DNA of 64,000 nucleotides from Streptomyces sp. AC555_RSS877 (lineage in GTDB: Bacteria; Actinomycetota; Actinomycetes; Streptomycetales; Streptomycetaceae): positions 200,808 through 264,807 of the forward strand of contig NZ_JAGMUK010000059.1 of NCBI RefSeq assembly GCF_019049245.1, given 5' to 3'. This document shows, in pieces, positions 58,626 to 64,000 of the stretch; positions within the stretch are counted from its first letter, which is position 1; every line of letters starts with the position of its first letter. The notes under the pieces are model-generated. The model saw only the letters and a list, made by a program, of their open reading frames with translations. It ran no database searches and was not told where the DNA came from. Made by a program: the position numbers and the translations under genes.

Positions 58626-60325
58626 GACGCTCCCTCCGTGACGGCGGTCGGCGCGGTGGCGCGTACGGGCGGTCCGGCGGCCCAGCCGGGGCCGCCGCGG
58701 GTCACGACGCGCACGCCTCGCTCGGTCCAGCGGCCGGGTACGTGGGCCTCGGCGGGGGTGGCGAACGGCAGGGGTTTGCCGGTCTCGTCGAGAAGGACGC
58801 GGCGGACCGGGGTCTGCGAGACGATGTCCAGGTAGATGCCGTGGAATGCGGTGATGTTCTGCTCGACGGTGAACAGTTCGAGCGCACGGGCGCGGGCGGC
58901 GGCGCCCAGGCGCTCGCGGCGCTCGGTGTCGCGCAACAGTGCCACGCACGCCTCGGCGAGTGCCCGTGGATTGCGCGGGGGGACGACGAGACCGGTGCCG
59001 CCGATGACCTCCACGACGGCGCCGACGTCCGTGGACACCGTCGCGCGACCGCAGAACATGGCCTCGACCAGACTGAGCGGGAAGCCTTCGACGACGCTGG
59101 ACAGGACGGTCACCGCGCCCGCGGCGTACGCGTCGGCCAGGGCCGGCAGCTCCGGGCCGCCGATCTCCTCGAAGGACACCGGATTGTCGCCGACGGCGTG
59201 CGGGCCGTCGGCCTCGTCGGGGAAGAGCTGCGCGGCCAGCGCCCGGCAGTGACCGAGGTAGGCCGTGCCCTCGGAACCGACGGGCGCGCCGACGATCCGC
59301 AGTCGTGTCTTGGGCTCCTCCTTGCGGATCTCCGCGAAGGCGTGCAGCAGGGAGACCAGGTCCTTGGCCGGTTCCACGCGGCCGACCCAGACCAGGGTGT
59401 GCGGGTCCGCGCACGCGGACGACTCGCCGACGTCCGTGAAGCGGGAGGCGTCCATGCCCGGGTAGACCGTGCGGAGCTTGGCGCGGTCGGCGCCACAGCG
59501 TGCCTGCCAGCGGCGCGCGTGCGCGTTGCCGGACGTGACGATCGCGGCCCGGCCGTAGGTCTCGGTGGCGAGCCTGCCGTGGAAGGCGGTGAGCAGGGCG
59601 CGTACCGGAGGCGAGGACTCCGTTGCGGTCAGGTAGTGGGTGCGCAGCCGCACTCCGTACTCGGTGACCAGCAGGGGGACGCCGCAGAAGTGCTGCGCGA
59701 GCAGTCCGGGCAGGGCCGCCGCGCCTCCGGACGTCGCATGGCACAGGTCGACGGAGCCGAGGTCGTCGTCCTCGTACCAGTCGAGCGAGAGGGGGCGCAG
59801 GGCGCGTTCCAGGTGCGCGGCGACGGTGAGCAGATCCGGTACGCGAGCCTCGCGCGCCGTGCGCAGCGCGCCGGGCGCACGACAGGCGCGCTCCAGGGCG
59901 CGTACGGCGGCCTCGGAGCGGAGCGCCCTCACCAGTCCGCCCTCGTCGCGGGCGAGTTCGGCGAGCCCGTACAGGGCACTGGCGAAACGGTCCGCCTCAG
60001 TGTCCGAAGGCCCTCCGGGTGCCTCTGCGGCACCCCCCTCACACAGGGCGGCCACCAACTCGCCGTAACACTCGGCGAACCGCCGACGCGCGCGCCGTCC
60101 GTACCCGGCCCCGTCGTCCTCGGCCGTCCACAGTGGTGCCGTGCGCACCCTGTTGACCTGCGGCGGCAACGGAACCCAGCCCTCGTCCTCCTGGCGCTCG
60201 CTGCGACTGAGCGCGTAGATGTGAAACTCGTGCTGCTCGAGCCCGCGCACGAGCCGGTCGCACCAGAGCCTGGCGTCACCGCTCACATACGGATAGCCAC
60301 CCTCCGTAAGCAGTTCGATGCGCAC
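58622..60325 (-). CDS. PelF-like (DUF3492) GT4 glycosyltransferase
   Basis: A 567-residue glycosyltransferase. The N terminus VRIELLTEGGYPYVSGDARLWCDRL matches the DUF3492 start seen in PelF (in two overlapping parts). The GT4 C-terminal domain has VWVGRVEPAKDLVSLLHAFA, a long acidic loop and the sugar-nucleotide motif SSVVEGFPLSLVEAMFCGRATVSTDVG. PelF polymerises an N-acetylgalactosamine-rich polymer in Pel-producing bacteria; here the donor is unknown. GTG at 60325 was chosen for the GGGGGTG upstream and the family N terminus; the frame is open to an ATG 36 codons earlier. It leads the cluster. Confidence 0.85.
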   Translation of the reverse strand: MRIELLTEGGYPYVSGDARLWCDRLVRGLEQHEFHIYALSRSERQEDEGWVPLPPQVNRVRTAPLWTAEDDGAGYGRRARRRFAECYGELVAALCEGGAAEAPGGPSDTEADRFASALYGLAELARDEGGLVRALRSEAAVRALERACRAPGALRTAREARVPDLLTVAAHLERALRPLSLDWYEDDDLGSVDLCHATSGGAAALPGLLAQHFCGVPLLVTEYGVRLRTHYLTATESSPPVRALLTAFHGRLATETYGRAAIVTSGNAHARRWQARCGADRAKLRTVYPGMDASRFTDVGESSACADPHTLVWVGRVEPAKDLVSLLHAFAEIRKEEPKTRLRIVGAPVGSEGTAYLGHCRALAAQLFPDEADGPHAVGDNPVSFEEIGGPELPALADAYAAGAVTVLSSVVEGFPLSLVEAMFCGRATVSTDVGAVVEVIGGTGLVVPPRNPRALAEACVALLRDTERRERLGAAARARALELFTVEQNITAFHGIYLDIVSQTPVRRVLLDETGKPLPFATPAEAHVPGRWTERGVRVVTRGGPGWAAGPPVRATAPTAVTEGAS

Positions 60326-60577
60326 CAGCGCACCCCCGATCTCCCGTATGGAGAGCCGCCGTTGACCCGGCGGCTCGCAGCGGGACGAACGTATGCGGAC
60401 AAGGCGGTGGCGCGACGGACGGTTGTCCATCACGCCACCAAAAGGGGTGAACGGTCGTAACTTTCCCGTGCGGGTGGCGTTCCGTCGCGCTAGGAGATCA
60501 TGCGCGCACCGATCGTCACCCCGTTCTGCGGGCGGGCGCCGGTGCGTGCGCCAGCGGCTCCTCGGCGTGCGGGCCCG

Positions 60578-62125
60578 TCAACTCCCCGGGTAGGGCCAGG
60601 GGTTGGCGCGGCAGCGGATTCCGTCATGGTCGAGGAACTTGGTCTGCTGCTGCATGACCGGGGCGAGATCGCCGTTCTTGTCGCACGTGACGTGGCTGAA
60701 GCCGAGCCGGTGGCCGATTTCGTGGTTGATCAACATCTGCCGGTACGCATGGATCTGATCACCGTAGGTCTCGGATCCCTGCGCCCATCGGTATGCGTTG
60801 ATCATCACGCGTTCGGTGGCGGCCGAGTCGCACGAGACGTTGTCCACGGTGGTGTCCAGACCGGACTTGGCACACCAGATGGCGGTGGTTCCGGGGCTGG
60901 CCAGAGTGATCACGAAGTCGGGCTTGCCGGAGTAGATGCGCTCGAAGGTGCGGGCTCCGTTGTGGGCCCAGCTCCGGTCGTCGTTGAGCGTCTTCTGCAC
61001 GGCCTGCGCGAAGAGTTCGCCGTCCAGGCCGAGCCCTTGCTCGACGTCGACGCGGTAGGTGTACTTCTGCCCCTGGCCGGGCGCCTTGGCGATGCCCTTG
61101 ACGGCGTCGAACTCCCCCGGCCCCTTGGACGTGGCGCCGAGCGTGTACCTCTTGTCCATCTTCTGCTCGTACGTCAGCGTCGCCACGCCGGGTGATCCGG
61201 AAGGCGTCGGCCGGCCGTCCCCGCGCGAGGCGGGGTCGCGGGCGTCCCGGGCCTGGTCGGTGGCGGACTGGGACTGCACGGCGTCGTCGTCCCGCCCGCT
61301 CGCGACCTGGCCGGCCACGACGACGGCCAGCACGGTGGTGACCGCGGCGGCCGCGATGCCGGTGAACGTCCGCCCCTTGCCGCCCCTGACGGGCGCAGGC
61401 GCGCCCGTGGGAGGCACGTCGTCGTCATCGACGCCGTCACGGCCGGTCTCGGTGGGCCAGGCGGTGGCGGAGGAGTACGGGCCGGAGGCGTGCGCCACGG
61501 CCGGGTCGCGGTGCGGCACGGTGGCGGGGGCACGGGGCGCGAAGACGTCGTCCTCCCACGCGAATTCCTCGTCCTCCCCCTCGAACGCGTCGAGGTAGTC
61601 CTGCCGGGGCCCCCTCAGCCCCGCAGGCGGCGCCTGCCGCTGCCGCGGAAGGCCGACGCCCGGGCCGCCCGCACTGCCCTGGCCACCCGGCCTGCCGTAC
61701 CCGACGCCGCCGCGCCCGCTCAACTCTCCCCATCCGCCACCTGGTTCACGCTGCTCGGGGTGCCCCCCACGGACCTGAGGAAACCCGTGCGCCGGCGTGC
61801 CGTCGGGGAATCGCGGCACACCCCGCGCCGGCGTGCCGTCGGGAAGCCTCGGTACGCCGTGAGCAGGCGTTCCGTCGGCAAACCTCGGCACCCCGCGCGC
61901 GGGCGTGCCTTCGGAAAGCCGTGGCACCCCGCGCGCGGGCGTGCCGTCGGCGAATCTCGGAACCGGACGAGCCGGTGGCCCGTACTCCGCCGGAGGGGCG
62001 GGCGGTGCGGCCGGTGCCTGCCGTGCGGGCGGTGGGCCTTGGGTCCGGCCCCGGCCTGTCGGATCAGCGCCGTCCCCCGTGGGGCCACTCCTGGGAGCAG
62101 GTCCACGTCGACTGTGGCGTCCCAC
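60578..62125 (-). CDS. DUF3152 membrane-anchored protein with metalloprotease-like motif
   Basis: A 515-residue protein. The N-terminal 250 residues are cytoplasmic, low-complexity and include five 12-residue repeats (GTPARGVPRFAD type, residues about 55-119). One transmembrane anchor lies near residues 258-280. The extracellular DUF3152 domain follows, with INHEIGHRLGFSH, which fits the HExxHxxGxxH zinc site of metzincins. The substrate is unknown. GTG start with GAGAGG upstream. Mycobacteria carry a DUF3152 gene beside moeZ and a TetR gene in the same way as I recall it. Confidence 0.87.
   Translation of the reverse strand: MGRHSRRGPAPRSGPTGDGADPTGRGRTQGPPPARQAPAAPPAPPAEYGPPARPVPRFADGTPARGVPRLSEGTPARGVPRFADGTPAHGVPRLPDGTPARGVPRFPDGTPAHGFPQVRGGHPEQREPGGGWGELSGRGGVGYGRPGGQGSAGGPGVGLPRQRQAPPAGLRGPRQDYLDAFEGEDEEFAWEDDVFAPRAPATVPHRDPAVAHASGPYSSATAWPTETGRDGVDDDDVPPTGAPAPVRGGKGRTFTGIAAAAVTTVLAVVVAGQVASGRDDDAVQSQSATDQARDARDPASRGDGRPTPSGSPGVATLTYEQKMDKRYTLGATSKGPGEFDAVKGIAKAPGQGQKYTYRVDVEQGLGLDGELFAQAVQKTLNDDRSWAHNGARTFERIYSGKPDFVITLASPGTTAIWCAKSGLDTTVDNVSCDSAATERVMINAYRWAQGSETYGDQIHAYRQMLINHEIGHRLGFSHVTCDKNGDLAPVMQQQTKFLDHDGIRCRANPWPYPGS
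61769..61963 (-). repeat. Intragenic 36-bp tandem repeats in the DUF3152 gene
   Basis: About five imperfect 36-bp units encoding GTPA(R/H)GVPR(F/L)xx. They keep the reading frame, so copy number can change without breaking the protein. Confidence 0.75.
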
Positions 62126-62133
62126 GTAGCCTC

Positions 62134-63198
62134 TCAGCTCCCCGAGTTCATGCTGCCCGACATCCCGGCCCTGTCGCCGGAGGCTCCTTCTCTGTCGCCA
62201 ACGGTACCCTCGCCGCCGCTGTGAGCCTCCACCCCGCCGCCAACGGCCCTGGTGTCGGCGAGCAGTTCGAGAAACGCTCCTGCCACCGTCTCGGGGTACT
62301 CCATCATCGCCACGTGCCCCGCCTCGGGCAGGGTGAGGAGGCGGGAGTCACGGAAGGAGCGGGCCGCCCGCTGGGCCATGCGGAAGCCGACGAGCTGGTC
62401 ACGGCCGCCGTAGACGAGGAGGGTCGGCGCGAGGACGCGTTCGGCCTGGCGCCACAGCGCGTGCTGACCGCCCAGGGTGTACGCGTTCACCAGCCCGCGC
62501 GCGGAACGCGTCATCGCGTCCCAGAAGTACGGCAGCCGCACCCGCCGCTCCATCTCCTCCACGGCGTGTCGGAACCCTTCGGGGGTCACCCGCCCGGGGT
62601 CGCCGTAACAGAGCGCCATGACCCCGCGGACCCGCTGCTCCGACGTCCACTCCTTGGTGAACCGGGTGAAGAGGCCCGCCACGCCGGGCACCGCCAGCAA
62701 CCCCGTCGGCACGGCCGTGCGCTGGACGCGGAGTTCCGGCAGCGCAGGCGAGACGAGGGTGAGGGTGCGGACGAGGTCGGGGCGGACCGCGGCGACGCGC
62801 GTGGAGACCGCGCCGCCGAGCGAGTTCCCCAAGAGGTGCACCGGAGCGCGTCCGGAGGCGTCGAGATAGCGGATCACCGCGCGCGCGTGCCCGGTGATCG
62901 AGTAGTCGCCGTCGTCCGGCGGCGGGGAGTCGCCGAAGCCCGGCAGGTCGACGGCCTCGCCGTCGACGGCGTCCTCCAGTTGCAGCATCAGCGCCGACCA
63001 GTTCTGGGAGGAACCGCCGAGGCCATGGACGTACAGCGCGGGCGGCAGTCCCTCGCGCGCGGGCGGCCTCGACCGCACGGACAGCGTGATGCCGGGCAGC
63101 CCGACCGACCTGAGCCTCTCACCCTCCGCGACCCTGACGGGCGCCACTTTGGGGAGCACGTTGGCGGGCGGCACGAACGGCTGCTCGGTCGAAGACAT
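62134..63198 (-). CDS. Alpha/beta hydrolase
   Basis: A 354-residue alpha/beta-hydrolase. The oxyanion motif is VHGLGGSSQNW (about residue 57), the nucleophile is in HLLGNSLGGAV, the acid in YGGRDQLVG and the base in LPEAGHVAMMEYP. A Gly/Ser/Glu-rich tail of 40 residues has no clear role. Substrate unknown; similar genes stand next to the DUF3152 gene in relatives. The stop of this gene is 9 bp from the DUF3152 start, so they may share a transcript. Confidence 0.88.
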   Translation of the reverse strand: MSSTEQPFVPPANVLPKVAPVRVAEGERLRSVGLPGITLSVRSRPPAREGLPPALYVHGLGGSSQNWSALMLQLEDAVDGEAVDLPGFGDSPPPDDGDYSITGHARAVIRYLDASGRAPVHLLGNSLGGAVSTRVAAVRPDLVRTLTLVSPALPELRVQRTAVPTGLLAVPGVAGLFTRFTKEWTSEQRVRGVMALCYGDPGRVTPEGFRHAVEEMERRVRLPYFWDAMTRSARGLVNAYTLGGQHALWRQAERVLAPTLLVYGGRDQLVGFRMAQRAARSFRDSRLLTLPEAGHVAMMEYPETVAGAFLELLADTRAVGGGVEAHSGGEGTVGDREGASGDRAGMSGSMNSGS

Positions 63199-63362
63199 GC
63201 GGCAATGTTACGAGACGATCACGCACTGGTTCATGTGTTCGGCGTCACAGAGGGCACTCGGATCGCATGGCGTGCAGATCGGGTGTCTCCTAGGCTCGTG
63301 CACAGGGCACCCGCATGTGGCCCCCTGTTCCATTCAGGGATGTTCTAGGAAGGGAGCCCATC

Positions 63363-63587
63363 ATGGCCGTCGACCCCACCGACCCCGAGACGTTCGAGCA
63401 CGAGGACGCCGAGCAGGCGACCGAGATCGACGTCGAGGCGCCGGAGAACGACGCCGCGGAGCAACTGACAGAGGTCAAGCCGGACCGCGACGACCCGCTG
63501 ACCGGCGTGGACCCGGACCGGGCCAGCGAGGCCGACATCATCGAACAGGCCCGCGTCGTCTCCATTGACGAGGACGACTATCGGTGA
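63363..63587 (+). CDS. Small acidic conserved protein
   Basis: A 74-residue, strongly acidic protein (about a third Asp/Glu), ending RVVSIDEDDYR. ATG with AGGAAGGGAG upstream. No known domain; likely disordered. Divergent from the hydrolase gene and upstream of the TetR gene. Function unknown. Confidence 0.75.
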   Translation: MAVDPTDPETFEHEDAEQATEIDVEAPENDAAEQLTEVKPDRDDPLTGVDPDRASEADIIEQARVVSIDEDDYR

Positions 63588-63741
63588 GAGCGACCGTTCC
63601 GTCCCGGTTAGAGGCACCGTGCCTGGTAATCGTCAGCGTCCGGTCCGTGAAATTCTGCGCTCTCACCGCGCACACCACGGTTACCGAAAAGTACGATGGC
63701 GGCGCGGCGCACACCGCAGAGGGACGACTTTGGGAGGCGGC

Positions 63742-64000
63742 GTGACAGCCATCGAGCAGACAGAGGCGGCACGCCCGCGAGGCACGCGCCTGCCGCGCCG
63801 TGCCCGACGGAACCAGCTGCTGGGCGCCGCGCAGGAAGTCTTCGTGGCACAGGGCTACCACGCGGCCGCGATGGACGACATCGCCGAGCGCGCCGGCGTC
63901 AGCAAGCCGGTGCTCTACCAGCACTTCCCCGGCAAGCTCGACCTCTACCTCGCGCTGCTGGACCAGCACTGCGAGTCGCTGATCCAGTCCGTACGCACGG
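63742..64000 (+). CDS. TetR-family regulator (5' part, truncated by window end)
   Basis: The first 86 residues of a TetR regulator. The helix-turn-helix reads MDDIAERAGVSKPVLYQHFPGKLDLYL (in two halves), a textbook TetR recognition helix. GTG start with GGGAGG 5 bases upstream. The gene runs out of the window; the ligand-binding domain is not visible. Confidence 0.9.
   Translation, partial: MTAIEQTEAARPRGTRLPRRARRNQLLGAAQEVFVAQGYHAAAMDDIAERAGVSKPVLYQHFPGKLDLYLALLDQHCESLIQSVRT

Noticed and set aside
1..64000. Prophage, insertion sequence or integrated plasmid
   Set aside because: No integrase, transposase, terminal inverted repeats or phage structural gene was recognised; base composition is even and gene content is housekeeping throughout.

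Overview
This window is a stretch of chromosome from a high-GC actinomycete, almost certainly a Streptomyces. The evidence is the very GC-rich third codon positions, frequent GTG starts, ATGA/GTGA gene overlaps, a C1.U72-type initiator tRNA, a sigR-rsrA pair whose RsrA metal ligands sit at C11/H37/C41/C44, and a wblC (WhiB7) gene. No phage, transposase, CRISPR array or rRNA was seen. Gene order also resembles, from memory, the mycobacterial sigH-aroA-rsgA and uvrD2-whiB7-adnAB-moeZ neighbourhoods, so much of the window is old actinobacterial backbone with Streptomyces additions.

Layout. 1-8.5 kb: an HD-GYP protein, sigR-rsrA (thiol-oxidative stress), a hydrolase, an SRAP-domain protein, an M50-like membrane peptidase, aroA, rsgA, an SMR exporter and a TetR regulator. 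8.7-13.6 kb: hisN, a CBS-domain protein with a structured leader, a Fur-family regulator and a three-gene ABC importer. 13.6-16.5 kb: two identical initiator tRNA genes flank a hairpin-rich repeat array and a Sel1/TPR gene. 16.5-26 kb: a UPF0182 membrane protein, a PPA1309-like protein, a YlbL PDZ-Lon protease, moaE, a nucleoside-sugar-epimerase-like SDR, a DUF2342 metalloprotease and a NUDIX hydrolase. 25.7-28.7 kb: three AIM24 genes in tandem, the first fused to TerD. 28.8-32.6 kb: a YgjP-like metalloprotease, a ThiF-like protein overlapping an ABC1/UbiB kinase, and a zinc-ribbon protein. 32.7-36.6 kb: wblC with a long attenuator leader, uvrD2 and mrx1. 36.6-47.7 kb: a methyltransferase, nudC, an M20 dipeptidase, adnB, adnA and an alkyltransferase-like gene. 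47.8-54 kb: a large LPG-synthase-like membrane protein and two paralogous secreted tripeptidyl-aminopeptidase-type lipoproteins. 54-60.4 kb: moeZ and a polysaccharide-like cluster (Spherulin-4 hydrolase, epimerase, membrane protein, PelF-like glycosyltransferase). 60.6-64 kb: a DUF3152 protein, a hydrolase, a small acidic protein and a truncated TetR regulator.

How the parts work together. Three promoters fit the SigR consensus GGAAT-N18-GTT exactly: before sigR itself (driving the 55-residue-extended isoform), before mrx1 and before moeZ. The window therefore carries the SigR feedback loop plus two of its likely targets. DNA repair is represented by AdnAB, UvrD2, the SRAP protein and the ATL. 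The wblC leader contains a WhiB7-type promoter, a 106-codon upstream ORF with a strong ribosome-binding site, and an intrinsic terminator just past its stop, which is the architecture of ribosome-sensed attenuation. The most novel-looking locus is 55.3-60.3 kb, whose gene content recalls fungal galactosaminogalactan and bacterial Pel polysaccharide systems.
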